Assembly: GCA_964017045.1 (NCBI GenBank) | Contig: OZ024794.1 | Location: 30,351,815 to 30,415,814, forward strand | DNA from: Omphiscola glabra | Taxonomy: Eukaryota > Mollusca > Gastropoda > Lymnaeidae | Direction of reading: 5' to 3' | Length of the DNA stretch: 64,000 nucleotides | Shown here: positions 22,990 to 34,114 of the stretch, one piece after another | How positions within the stretch are numbered: position 1 is the stretch's first letter | How the letters are laid out: the number at the start of each line of letters is the position of its first letter | Notes under the pieces: generated by a model | Told to the model about the DNA's origin: nothing | The model's input: the letters and a program-made list of their open reading frames with translations, nothing else | Database searches by the model: none | Program-made: the position numbers and the translations under genes

Positions 22990-23867
22990 GTGTTTTGGCC
23001 AACTACACGTACGTTTGTATACACCGCATTTTTTTGAAGAGTAAAAACAACTCTGCATTGCACCGAAAATGCCGCCCTCTCCTTATAAACCCCATAAAAA
23101 TGTTGCCGCCCGCGACGGACCACCCCGCGACCCCCCTCCCCCAACTCTGACTGACTACTTGGTTAAGAGACAGAGGCGCTACCAGTGTTACATTCATTCG
23201 ACTCCCTACCCCCAACCTGCTCCAGTTTTAACATTTTAGAGCCCATACGTCGTGGAAAGTTATGTCACTCTGGTGTTAACGGCACCGTGTAAATCCATCA
23301 AAGTAGAGAGACGTTAATTGAACGATCACTTTGATGGATGCAGACATGGTCGAGTTTACTTAAGACCGAGATTAACTACCTCCTAAAGGTTCCAACCCAT
23401 AAAAAGTGCGGTGGGGTGGGGGTGGGGGGAGGTATAAAAGAACACAGCAACATTGCATCCATTAATGGACTGGGGGTAACTGGGGGTAACTGGTAATCAA
23501 ATACAACACTTGGAAAAGCTTGCAAGATCGCCACATGTTGGTTACAGTATGGAGGCTAAAATGTAAGTGTGCATCATTCTTGTGATGATGTTTCATGTCT
23601 TAGCTGACTATTGCTCATTAGCTTCAATTAGTTTTGATGTTCTGACAAATAGATGATACAAGATGGATAATTACTGTAATTGGAAAAATAACCATTTTTA
23701 TTTAATAGCATGATGTAAGAAATATATGGACATATTTTATTTGCTCTAAATGTTTTGAAAAAAACTAAAAACAATTTTTTTTTTAAACTTCTTATGGGTG
23801 GGGGGCGGAATTATTATCGTATTATGTAAATATATAATCATTTAAACAAATTAACACTCTTTCTATT
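22990..23867. other. Spacer, no gene seen
   Basis: Ordinary spacer. GGGGGTAACT duplicated at 23471-23490. Confidence 0.4.
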
Positions 23868-24034
23868 CTGTGGCGTAGCTAGGGTTCGTGTCGCCCAGGG
23901 CTAGCCAATTTTTTAACGCCCCTTTCACGAAGAAACTCTGTAGTGGACTGAAAATACCGCCCCTCTGAATAAAGGAAAAAAAAGTGCCACCCGGGGCGGA
24001 CTGCCCCCTTTGTACTCCCGTTCCTACGCCACTG
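23868..24034. mobile_element. Older copy of the hAT MITE, 167 bp
   Basis: Left end CTGTGGCGTAGCTAGG and right end CTACGCCACTG match the element at 15940, and the length is nearly the same (167 versus 166 bp). Flanks TTTCTATT and CTTCTATC agree at 6 of 8 positions, as expected for a decayed 8-bp target duplication. The inside reads GTCGCCCAGGG ... CCCGGGGCGGAC. No coding capacity. Confidence 0.8.
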
Positions 24035-24433
24035 CTTCTATCTTTTCAAGCATTGTATCCTTGCTGAACTATGGTATGTCTATGCCTATGATGTGTTCTC
24101 TCTCACTCTCTCTCTGTGATATACTGGAATAACCTGATTATAAATTCCCTGGTATGGGAATAGTTTGAGATTACCAAGGTACCAACATCTTCACATTTTG
24201 AAAAGCTTCTCTTTTACCAAATGTTCCTAATATCCCCAGTTGGTTATTAAACGGTTCAAGGCAACAGAAGTATAATTTCCGTGATAGTTTTCGCCACCAC
24301 TGATGAATTCGTGTATGTAAGTGTGTGCCACCGTCATTATTGTTATATCTGCCCCTGGATTTTACAACATGCTAAGTTAGCGATTTCTTTTTTATTACTT
24401 TTACTCAACCAAAATATTGCTTACCCTACCTTT
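24035..24433. other. Spacer, no gene seen
   Basis: CT tract at 24099-24115. Otherwise unremarkable. Confidence 0.5.
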
Positions 24434-24447
24434 TAATTATGTCAAAA

Positions 24448-24842
24448 AACTGACACAACCTAGTGTATGGTGCACATCTGACACAACCAAGTGTATTGTG
24501 CACAACTGACACACCCAAGTGTATGGTGCACATCTGACACACCCAAGTGTATGGTGCACAACTGACACACCCAGGTGTATGATGCACAACTGACACACCC
24601 AGGTGTATGATGCACAACCGACATAACCTAGTGTATGGTGCACATCTGACACAACCAAGTGTATTGTGCACAACTGACACACCCAAGTGTATGGTGCACA
24701 ACTGACACACCCAGGTGTATGATGCACAACTGTGTCACCCAGGTGTATGATGCACAACCGACACACCCAAGTGTATGATGCACAACCGACACACCCAAGT
24801 GTATGATGCACAACCGACACACCCAAGTGTATGATACACAAC
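24448..24842. repeat. 28-bp minisatellite
   Basis: About 14 units of CTGACACACCCAAGTGTATG plus GTGCACAA. ACCCAAGTGT/ACCCAGGTGT recurs at 28 bp (24541, 24569). Blocks of several units with the same variants are duplicated within the array. Minus-strand Cys-rich reading frames are artefacts. Confidence 0.95.
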
Positions 24843-24849
24843 CCCAGAC

Positions 24850-25345
24850 AACGTGCGACTTGAAATTAATGAGGACCCTAAAAACATGCTTACAGAAACG
24901 TTAACATTTTTCTTCATTTCCTAAACCAGGAAGCGGGTGGTTCCCATAAATTGAGATCAAGTCTGACACTTAAAGCTCTCATCATGCTCTCTCAGGGTTG
25001 TTGTTGTTTAAAACCTCACGATCATTCTATTTTGATCTGAAAGGTGATTTACACCATAAGTGATAATTTTTCTTTATTCTAGTCATTATGTCCGTCTAAC
25101 TGTCTGTCTTTCTGTCTGTCAGTCTGTCTATCGTCTGCCTGTTTTTCACTCACTTTCTCTTTCTCTAACTCACTCTCTCTCTCGTTCTATTTTCACACTC
25201 ACTTTCTCACTTCACCATCGTCGTCGCCCCCCCCCCCCCCCCCAACCGCCGCCCTCAAATGATGTGCCTGGCCAATTGTTTAAATCTGGCGTGTCATCCA
25301 CATGTTTCTTTTTTTACTTTGAAATCCATTTCGTGTTTAGCTTGG
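24850..25345. other. Spacer
   Basis: No gene seen. Polypyrimidine segment with TCTGTCTGTC at 25095-25125 and a long C-run at about 25227-25243. Confidence 0.5.
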
Positions 25346-25346
25346 G

Positions 25347-25440
25347 CAGTGGTCGGCAAATCGCGGCTCGCGAGCCGCAAGCAGCTCTTTAGCGACCTGA
25401 GTGAGCATTGGCCAGTCTGCCACAAATAGATTTTGACTCC
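25347..25440 (+). mobile_element. hAT (Charlie-like) left-end fragment
   Basis: CAGTGGTCGGCAAATCGCGG then CTCGCGAGCCGCAAG...GCTCTTTAG is the well-known hAT terminal pattern (CAG-GGTCGGCAAxxCGCGGCTC). The region after about 25440 is replaced by a minisatellite, so the element is truncated. No transposase present. Confidence 0.7.
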
Positions 25441-25464
25441 GAAAAACATAGTTCTTGACAGGTT

Positions 25465-26300
25465 CTTGATATTCTAACATCTAATTCATCTCTATCGTCT
25501 AAGTCTTCTCTAAAGTCTAAGTCAACTCTAATGTCTGTCAACTCTACCCTCTTAGTCAACTGTAACATCTAAGTCAATTGTAACATCTAAGTCAGCTCTA
25601 ACGCCCAAGTCAACTCTAACATCTAGTTCAACTCTAACGTCTAAGTCAGCTCTAACGTATAAGTCAATTGTAACATCTAAGTCAACTCTACCATCTAAGT
25701 CAACTCTACTATCTAAGTCTACTCTAACGTCTAAGTCAATTGTAACATCTAAGTAAGCTCTAGCGTCTAAGTCATCTTTAAAGTCTATTTCAATTATAAC
25801 GTCTAAGTCAGCTCTAACGTCTAAGTCAACTAACGTCTAAGTCAACTCTAACGTCTAAGTCAACACAAACAGCTAAGTCATATCTAACGTCTAAGTCCTC
25901 TAACGTCTAAGTCAACTCTAGCGTCTAAGTCATCTCTAACATCTAATTCATCTCTATCGTCTAAGTCAACTCTAACGTCTAACTAAACTCTTACGTCTAA
26001 GTCAACTCTAACGTCTATGTCAACTCTAACGTCTAAGTCAACTCTAACGTCTAAGTCAACTATAACGTCTAAGTCATCTCTAACGTCTAACTAAACTCTT
26101 ACGTCTAAGTCAATTGTAACATCTAAGTCAACTCTAACGTCTATGTCAGCTCTAGCGTCTAAGTCAGCTCTAACGTCTAACTAAATTCTAACGTCTAAGT
26201 CAACTATAACGTCTAAGTCATCTCTAACGTCTAACTAAACTCTTACGTCTAAGTCAATTGTAACATCTAAGTCAACTCTAACGTTTAAGTCAGCTCTCGT
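25465..26300. repeat. 18-bp minisatellite, about 45 units
   Basis: TCTAACGTCTAAGTCAAC-type unit with many variants (AATTGTAACA, CAGCTC, CATCTC). A longer block containing AACTAAACTCTTACGTC recurs at about 25980, 26090 and 26230, showing higher-order duplication. Confidence 0.92.
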
Positions 26301-27125
26301 GCAGAATAGCACAATATATTTTGATCCAGGCCTCTTTTCCGCGACTGTAGCCTTGACCCTGCAGGACTGATCGGTTTCGCACATCATTCTTGTCAAAACG
26401 CTTCCCCATTATGTCGCTGGTCCAAATTTAGCTCACTGGCCAACGTCGTTGTGGATTGTGGAAGTGAAAAGCCATGAATGGTCCAGTCGCCGTGTTATCT
26501 GTTAGCTTTACAGCTCTCTGGTAGGTCAGGACAACTTGGCCAGCAAAGCGTAATCACTAGTTGTAGTTTTGTTTTTATTTTGGTCTGTAACGTAATCAAA
26601 ACACGGAGTCATATTATCGTTCACTTTATCGTTATTCGCCAAATGATATGAACACTACCACCATTTCGCGAGCCTGCACGGGCAGACAAAGGGCATGCAT
26701 GGTATCTGCCGAAATCGTATGAACTGCAGTGCGAGCAGTTAGCTTTTTCCTCCTGTGGTCATCTTACCTGCAGGGGAAATAACGGTAGAAACAGGTCAGC
26801 GTGATCATGATTACTATGTTGCTGATGACGGATATGGGACATGAGGTGGGTAGTGGCAGCCTCGTGCTAAGGATTCTATAGACACAGCCTTTAAGGAGGA
26901 TGTTCTTGGCAACCGTTAAATGGATACATTTTACGCTGGGTGTTAAAAGCCGGTGAAAATATCACTAAAATGTCAATCCGCTTTTTGTGAGTTTTTTTAA
27001 AAATAATATATTTAAAAAAAAAAACATTTGAAACAGTATGAAACAATTTGTAACATGCCGTAACAGGATACGTGTAAAAAAACAAATTTGTCTGTAATAT
27101 GATATCCTGTAACGCTCTAATCGGT
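26301..27125. other. Spacer, no gene seen
   Basis: Non-repetitive DNA. Nothing coding is supported. Confidence 0.4.
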
Positions 27126-27127
27126 TC

Positions 27128-27232
27128 AGTTGTATTTCAAAGCGAATACAGCAACATGAATCAAAAAGTTCAAAACGAATAAACTAACATGAATCAAACG
27201 TTTAAAACGAATACAGTAACATGAATCAGACG
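27128..27232. repeat. ~37-bp repeat, three units
   Basis: AACGAATACAGTAACATGAATC with neighbouring CAAA(A/C)GTT in three diverged copies. Confidence 0.75.
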
Positions 27233-27547
27233 TTAGATAAAACACCTACGACAAACATTCTACAGGTTCCAGACTGAGAAATGGAAGGGTCATTGGGGGT
27301 GACAAGGACATCCTTGATTTATCGATTCAGCTTTCCAAAAAAACAACCTCAACTCTCTTTTGTTTTTCCCCTTCTTTTCAGTCTCTCCATTTCTCTTTCT
27401 TCCTTTGCACGAAAACATCTGTTTCATCTCCGATAAATCACTGGACAGCAATAATAATTTTTTTAAATATGGAATTCATTCCTAAATCCCGGGCGGTGGC
27501 GTTTACAGAAATAAAAAAAGTATGACACGTGGAGCTCTATATGATAG

Positions 27548-27656
27548 CATGGGCTGTGTGAGGGGCACGTGACAGCAGGGGCTGTGTGAAGGGCACGTGA
27601 CAGCGGGGGCTGTGTGAGGGGCACGTGACAGCGGGGGCTGTGTGAAGGGCACGTCG
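27548..27656. repeat. 28-bp repeat containing CACGTG
   Basis: Four units of GGGGCTGTGTGA(A/G)GGGCACG plus TGACAGC, 28 bp apart. The first three contain the palindrome CACGTG, an E-box sequence, about 0.9 kb upstream of the first coding exon at 28541. Confidence 0.85.
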
Positions 27657-27659
27657 TTT

Positions 27660-28540
27660 TTGTACTCCCCGGAAAATTAACACGGCATGGCCCGCATGTG
27701 CCCAGATGCCCATTCAACGGATCCGCCATTGATTATAGGGCCAGACTGGACAGTCGTCTTTCCGACGTATGAATTACGGAGGTGACAAACGACGCCTGTC
27801 TCTGCTGGCCGCTGATGTAGCACCGCCTCCGGGATTAGGTGCGCCTCCTTTGCCACCCTTTACTCGACTTTAGTGCTTTGCCAAAGATGCGGACTGGGGA
27901 GGGGGGGACGGCATGTAAGATTTTACTCCTGCTCCAAGACTTGTAAATTGATTACTAGGCCAATTATCAAGTCTGGATGCATAATATAATCGGGGTTTGA
28001 TATTCCTGGTTGGTTGTATGTGGCCGTTGTGACTAATGGTTTGAAATTAAGCTTGTAAACAGAGAAAGACTTTACAAAAGGTTGGATTTCCTTTAAGATT
28101 TATAGAGTTTCATATGAATCCAAGAAAAGCGCAGTATTCAAATAAAGTAATAGATACGCCTCCGGAATAATATCCTGTGCTGTTTGCAACGTGAAGGTGC
28201 GCACTTTTCATGTGTGAATTGCTTTGAAGAATTAATCTGTGTCTCGATTCTGGAACTCTCAGTGCTGTCTGTCATTTCGTGAATGTATCGATTCTTAATT
28301 TAATTATTCTCACTTTCACTAGTTTTAGTCTTCGACTTACATGTAACACTGTCCGCTGATCAGGTTAAATCGCTGCATACCATGGAGTGTCAGTCCAGCG
28401 GTCCGGACGTGCAACGACTATACGTTTGGTGTGTACGGCGTAGGTACATAATGTCGATTTCGTTTACGACACCTTAAGTTAAATTTAATGATTTTTTAAA
28501 AAAAACTTTGTAACAAACGTCCTGCCATCATCTCTATACA
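27660..28540 (+). other. Region upstream of the 28541 ORF
   Basis: Probably promoter and 5' untranslated sequence, but no TATA box or initiator can be fixed by eye. The region is not repetitive. An in-frame TAA at 28511-28513 precedes the ATG at 28541, so that ATG is the first available start. Confidence 0.4.
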
Positions 28541-29348
28541 ATGGCTAACAACAACCGACTGAGACCGGCGTCGCAAATGAATAACACTGGGTTCAAACCC
28601 ATACAACCGATGCCGCTCACAAGCCCTTTGACCAAGCCTACCAGCAAAGCTGCCTTCAACTCTGGTGTTGACGCTCCGCCGAACCGATCCAAATGCACAT
28701 CGGCCAATACCCTGAACAAAGCGGCGTTTCTTTCGGGTGGGGAAATTGCGACGTGCAAAGCTAAAACACCCGTTTCCAGGAGCCCCGGTCTCGCAGCGCT
28801 GTTCTCCAGCGGCGAATCGCTGTCATCCAAGGCCAAAGTGACATCTTCGAAACCGAGCATCGCCTCGCTTTTTTCCAGCGGAGAATCCATTTCCTCAAAG
28901 GTCAGGGTCAATTCCACCAGGTCCAACATAGCCAGCCTTTTCTCGAGCGGCGATTCGATATCGTCCAAATCCATGGTGCCGACCCTGGATACCCTTAAAC
29001 AGTTCATGGAGGCCCGTCCCTCCTCACCATCGACAAACACGCAGCCGAAGCGCTCCACCCTGAGACAGCTCGCTGAGGATGTCATGGTCGTCGCCACCAA
29101 TGGGATCGTGGCTACCCCACCGGTGACCTTCAAATCTGGCAAGTTTTCAACGACTTTAGCTCCGTCGGATAGTCCCTTATTAGAAAATAATTCTTCTGTC
29201 ATCGGATTACGGATAAGCCCCAAGAACAGTCCCCGGAGCGTCAAACGAGCGAGTCCGTCGCTGAGCAGCCCCAGGGTAAGGTCTGCAAGTCCAAGGAACA
29301 GCCCAAAACTGGTTAAAACGGCACTTTATAAAACATCTTCCTATACAG
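28541..29348 (+). CDS. First coding exon: FxSG-repeat, Ser/Pro-rich N-terminus
   Basis: Reads from ATG (context TATACAATGG, A at -3 and G at +4; in-frame stop upstream at 28511) for 269 codons to CAG|GCAAGT at 29348, a GC-type donor in phase 1. Without splicing the frame would run 8 more codons to a TAA at 29374. The product is hydrophilic and probably disordered. Phe residues at 39, 63, 88, 111 and 134 sit in repeats of the form A/S-L-F-x-S-G-(D/E)-S-I-S-S-K, spaced 24, 25, 23 and 23 residues. The three clearest repeats (88-97, 111-120, 134-143) differ mostly at third codon positions, so protein sequence is being conserved. Residues 225-260 are basic with many SP pairs (ISPKNSPRSVKRASP), likely proline-directed kinase sites. 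There is no signal peptide, membrane segment or enzyme domain. I do not recognise the family. Phase and strand fit joining to the exon at 48893, which would make this the N-terminus of an ARM-repeat protein; alternatively it is a separate gene. Confidence 0.8.
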
Positions 29349-29744
29349 GCAAGTACATCTATAAATACATTTAAACGTAAACACAAATATGTCCTTGGTT
29401 CGCATGTTGTTGTTGTTTTTTTTAAATACGATCAAATACAAATGTAATGTATAATCCAAGGTTGATCCCATTCTCAATGGATGTGTACAATTCTCAAAAC
29501 CCGTTTCTATGTCTTCAAAGCGTCAACACATGGTTTGGTATTAAAACCACTATTTATTGTTGGAAAACGAAACATGCCTAATCGTATCCCCTCCCCCGAC
29601 TTTCTGTATCACCATTGATTTACCAGATTTAGTTGCTGTCGCTTGAAAATATAGAATCAAGGATCATGACATGATATACGTGTTAAGATGTTCTTGACTA
29701 GCTGGCAGTAATATCCATTTTTTCTCAATCATCTGCTCCCCACA

Positions 29745-29808
29745 TCTCTCTCTTTGATGGCTCTTTTCTTTCTCTCTCTCTCTTTCTCTTTCTCTCTCCC
29801 TCTCTCTT

Positions 29809-29851
<43 letters not shown>

Positions 29852-30098
29852 AAGCCAGTTCTATAATCTCTCTCTTTTTCCATCACACCAATTTGTGCTC
29901 CCTCAAACCCATCTCTCTATTTGTTTAAATAGATCTCTATATCTCTTAACCATCCGCTAACAGTCTGTCTCTCTCTTTCACGTCCCCTCTCTCTCGTCTA
30001 TTCCTAAGGATAATTCTTTCTCAATAACCACTCTCTTTCTCTCTCACTCTATCTATCTTTATCTCTCTCTCTCTCTCTCTCTCTGTATATATATTTAA
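29745..30098. repeat. CT microsatellite complex
   Basis: (TC)n with TTTCTCTC, CTCCCTC and interruptions. TATATATTTAAATATA at about 30087-30113 is partly palindromic. Reading frames are low complexity. Confidence 0.9.
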
Positions 30099-31225
30099 AT
30101 ATAAAAATATATATTTCTGTCTCTTTCAACCTGTTTCTGTCCCTGTCTCCGTTTCCCTGTGGACAGATTTTTTTTTCACAAAACATATTTGCTACATTTT
30201 GGCATGTCCTATTTACCATCGCAATTTTCACCGTTACACAAATGCAAGAAGAAAAACTACGAACAGAAGATGCTAATGGGCCTCATTAATATTATTAACA
30301 ATCCCTTTATCGTGTTCAGCAAGAACCTTTTCTTTTCTCCCTCTTGAAAATACAGTTAATGATGACAGCATTGATCCCAGAGGTTTTCCATCTCTCCTAT
30401 TCCTATTGACAGCTAATATCCTATGTTTGTATAATACACTTGGGTTTACAAACAGTTTCAGCAAAAATCCTATATACGTTGTTTAAATATCCTATAGATT
30501 TAATGCTGGCTCAAATATTCCTTCTGAATCTTTTTGCACTAATTGTTATAAAGTAATCCACTCACACTATTTACCAATTATAAAGTGTAATGAACGTATT
30601 ACACTATATAATATATACAAGATATTAGTGAATAAACCAACAAACAATGGCGGCGGCAATGTGCACGTGTCTTTGGGCTCAGGTTGAGATCCAAAACTTC
30701 CTTCAAAGCTTCAGTTATTCCAATGAAAGTGATTGGAAAAGGTCGAACACCATCAAGTCTTTCAGTCCCAGAAAGTCCATAGAGGGAAACACCACCAAAC
30801 ATATATATATTTTGGTACATATCTCAGCGCTGTGAACTTGCTGAAAATTTAGTCTACAATGTACACCTCCAAAATGTGGTTCATAGCTTGCAGCTACATT
30901 CAATTCAAATAAACTCGATGAGTGACATCCAGTTGGTGAGAAGACGCCTGATATTTTCTTTCGTTTCCCGGCAAATTGTCTCAAATAAAATATTATTTTA
31001 CAAATCTGCAGTACAAAAGGAGGTGGAACATTAGAATAATAATATTGCACAGGGGCGTAAAATATGCTCTTGCCTAGCTGCGGATGGGATTTGTGGGGGG
31101 TTAGCACTAATTGGGATTCTTATAAAGAGCTTTTCTTGAATGCATGTTTCGTCAAGTAACTTAAGTAGATGGGAAATTCAGGCATTGCACTGCCATTGTT
31201 TGGCGAGCGATAACTAGTTTAATAT
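30099..31225. other. Intronic or intergenic, weak minus-strand candidate
   Basis: Mostly unremarkable. A possible minus-strand exon is listed separately at 30835-31005. Confidence 0.35.
30835..31005 (-). CDS. Possible minus-strand exon, unknown
   Basis: On the minus strand a good acceptor (CCTTTTGTACTGCAG) precedes an open stretch starting ICKIIFYLRQFAGKRKKISG with later GCHSS and HFGGVHC. Cys, Gly and aromatic content resembles an extracellular domain, but no family is recognised and the donor is unclear. It may belong with the candidates at 32070 and 40918, or be chance. Confidence 0.2.
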
Positions 31226-31228
31226 ATG

Positions 31229-31258
31229 TATTTAGTGTGTGTGTGTGTGTGTGTGTGT
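31229..31258. repeat. (GT)n microsatellite
   Basis: About 14 GT dinucleotides. Confidence 0.95.
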
Positions 31259-31639
31259 TTGTATTAAAATGTATTTTTTAAAATATTTCTGTTCATATGT
31301 CGGTGTGTTTATCTATACATAAAAATGTGACATTTGTTGCACCGCTTTAAATCTGTCCGATGAGTAGTTGAACTAACAGGTCAATTCATCGAAATAACAG
31401 GTCATTTCATCATCTTTTAGGGATTACCAAATTGACTAAAAATAAAACTTGTTTTTTTTTTAAAGTCTTGCACCACGCGTGTCAAATCACGGACGGTGTT
31501 TAAGTATTCACTTCGCCTTATCGACGCCAACCGAGTTGAATCAAGCAACGGGAGCGTTTTGTATGGTCCATGAGTCAACAGCAAGCGTGCGGTCGTCCAA
31601 GCTGTTGGAGACTGATTGCCTCATCAAATAAACCATAAT

Positions 31640-31975
31640 TAGTGGACTCTATGTGCCACCATTAGTTGACTCTCTATGTCCGTCTTGGTGGACTATATTT
31701 TTCCCATGTTAGTGGACGCTGTATGTGCCACCAATAGCGGGCTCTGTGTGCCAACATTAGTGGGTTATCTATGTGCCATCATTAGTAGACTCTCTATGTG
31801 CAACCATCAAGTGACTCTCTATGTGCCACCATTAGTGAAATTGCTATGCTCCCCCATTTGTGGACCAGCTATGCTCCACCATTAGTTGATTCTCTATGTG
31901 CCACCATTAGTGTACTGTCTATGTGCCACCATTACTCGACTGCCCATGTGCCACCATTAGTGGACTCTCTCTGAG
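31640..31975. repeat. ~25-bp minisatellite
   Basis: About 13 imperfect units of CTCTATGTGCCACCATTAGT plus GGA. Considerable divergence between units. Confidence 0.9.
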
Positions 31976-32069
31976 AACGGTACGATTGTCGCCAAAGTCA
32001 GTTTTGTATGTCCTTCTTGATTAAGTCTTGTGACGTGCTAAGATTAAAAGATCGATCTTAGGCTTTTAC

Positions 32070-32349
32070 TGGTAAATTCCTATGGGCGATGATCTCGTTT
32101 CCATAATGTAGGTCATTGGATCAGCTTGTTCACTGATGGGTAAATATTTTCTGTTGTTAACTCTTTGGAAATCAGCCAAAAAATATGCCCTATAGTGGCG
32201 GTCATGAAATAGCTTATTCACACTTTTGTTTTCTGAAGTTTTTAGCGAGACCGCAAATGAACAGTTCCCCGAGAACTCGTCAATAGAATGAATAGATTTG
32301 TCATCTAGTGAACTGAGATAAACCACATTTTTTTTCACAAATCTTAATC
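32070..32349 (-). CDS. Possible minus-strand internal exon, unknown
   Basis: The minus strand shows a strong acceptor (ACTATTTATTTTCAG, exon from 32349) and a donor CCA|GTAAAAG at 32070-32069, with about 92 open codons between. The peptide has FVKKNVVYLSSLDDKSIHSI, possible N-glycosylation sites (NCS, NKS) and HDRHYRAYFLADFQR. It looks like part of an extracellular or secreted protein but matches nothing I can name. The frame is also open upstream of the acceptor to 32452. Nearest companions are the weak candidates at 30835 and 40918, also minus strand. Confidence 0.3.
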
Positions 32350-32449
32350 CTGAAAATAAATAGTATGAATAATTTATAGCCTGTCGCTTTTTTTTTCTAA
32401 AACCTGCAATCTGATTAGGCATCAAACGGCTGTAACGCAAATCCCAAAC

Positions 32450-33255
32450 CAATCAATACGCTGTTGTCCCGTGGAAATAGTTCACGATATTCCACTCAAA
32501 ACATCGGTGTTCGACCTGTTCTATGACGTCATTTTTATGAGACGTGGGGAAATGTGCTTAGATCTGTGTCGTTGCCTAGCAATTTTAGATTTCCAACAGG
32601 AGGTAAATTAAAGTTGAAAACAAACATCTTTTTTTTAAAGATAATTATGTCTTGGGTTAAAAAAAAAAGAAAAAATTAAACTCTGAGTCATTTTTTAAAA
32701 TAAAAAGATGCGGGTGGAGTTAAAAAGTTTTCCCATCAAAGTGTTTTGAATTTCATACACACAAAATTCGAATAGACGCAAACTGGTTTAAGTCGCGAGG
32801 CAAGGGTCACAGCCGTGGCGTAATTAGAGTTAGTGCCGCCCGGGGTGGTCCGCCCCCCCTGAGAACCCCCTTCCTACACCACTGGGTCCCAGCCTGTAGA
32901 GCTCGAAGATAAGCTCATTGCCTCCCGGAGTATCTGGCAGCTGGAAAATAAACTTACTGCATGACTTTTTTTCATTGCGGGCTGTTGCGGATGTTTGGTG
33001 TTAAATGGCTCCACTCTGGTTCATTTGAAGTCATCTTTACGTAACACAACTTTAGACAAAAATTTCTGTTTCGGGCTGCTGATCCCATTTTTCTGTTTAA
33101 AAAAAAATATTTTACAATAGAGGGCCATTGCTTTCAGTGGCGTGGGCTGATGTCAGATTTGGTGTCATCCTCTTTGTTTTCTAGACATTACGATACGTCG
33201 TTATAAAAATAATTTAAAATAAGAAGCGATGAAATAATTACTGTTATAAGATATT
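32450..33255. other. Spacer with a short MITE copy
   Basis: No gene seen. Contains the 72-bp MITE listed separately and a CAGTGGCGTGGGC end-like fragment at 33136. Confidence 0.4.
32813..32884. mobile_element. Internally deleted hAT MITE copy, 72 bp
   Basis: Left end CCGTGGCGTAA and right end TACACCACTG match the 15940 family with a few changes. Flanks GGTCACAG (32805-32812) and GGTCCCAG (32885-32892) agree at 7 of 8 positions. The inside keeps the GCCGCCCGGGG/CCGCCCCCC core but is less than half the length of the other copies. Confidence 0.75.
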
Positions 33256-33261
33256 CGGAAA

Positions 33262-33487
33262 ATGTTAGCTTCTCAGCAAGCTATATGAGTATAAGCCAAA
33301 GATTAGCTCCGTGAGGGTCACACTTCTCAGCCAGCTATATGAGTATAAGCCAAAGATTAGCTCCTTGAGGGTCACACTTCTCAGCCAGCTATATGAATAT
33401 AAGCCAAAGATTAGCTCCGTGAGGGTCACACTTCTCAGCCAGCTATATGAGTATAAGCCAAAGATTAGCTCCGTGAGGGTTACACGG
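33262..33487. repeat. 54-bp minisatellite, four units
   Basis: GATTAGCTCC occurs at 33301, 33355, 33409 and 33463, exactly 54 bp apart, with CACACTTCTCAGCCAGCTAT between. 54 is divisible by three, so the frame stays open as an 18-residue peptide repeat; no start context or splice signal suggests it is translated. Confidence 0.95.
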
Positions 33488-33582
33488 GCTTCCAGTTGAC
33501 ATTCCTACGCTATCTTGTGTCAGTTAATTTGTCAATCGGGCTCATTTTTAACAGATATATTTCTTGTACCTAATTTTGTTTA

Positions 33583-33805
33583 TCGTATGAATGACATATT
33601 TCTTTTATCGTATGAATGACATATTTCTTTTATCGTATGAATGACATATTTCTTTTATCGTATGAATTACATATTTCTTTTATCGTATGAATGGCATTTC
33701 TTTTATCGTATAAATGACATATTTCTTTTATCGTATGAATGACATATTTCTTTTATCGTATGGATGACATATTTCTGTTATCGTATGAATGACATATTTC
33801 TTTTT
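33583..33805. repeat. 25-bp minisatellite
   Basis: Nine units of TTTCTTTTATCGTATGAATG plus ACATA with single-base variants. Confidence 0.95.
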
Positions 33806-34112
33806 CTTTAAAAGTTAAAATGTAAAATAAATATAATATACCTGCAATATAACATGTAACATTAAGTGTACTCAAACGTAAACGTTTTCCTTTCTTTAAG
33901 AACCAGAGAGAAGCTTAACATATTTATTTTTTTAAAATCCTCACAAAACGTGCTCCTTTTACTTGTTTCAGCCAAAAATGGAAATCGGTTAATGAAATAA
34001 TGGTCAAGGTGTTCAGCCCACTGCCCTAGAAACAGAAATTGTGAAGTATTCCGTTACCGCTGTTATAACCAGATGTCTTTGCGCATTTAGGGGAACGCAA
34101 CTTGATCTAAAT
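33806..34112. other. Spacer
   Basis: AT-rich, no gene seen. Confidence 0.5.
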
Positions 34113-34114
34113 CT

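Noticed and set aside
28655..28980. FxSG repeats as BRCA2-type BRC (RAD51-binding) repeats
   Set aside because: The Phe-to-LF spacing of 23-25 residues is superficially similar, but the alanine of the FxxA motif is replaced by glycine and the GK-hydrophobic core is missing.
28534..29244. 236-codon open frame on the minus strand
   Set aside because: Antisense shadow of the + strand coding exon. The repeat units are conserved in the + frame at the protein level, and the start context favours +.
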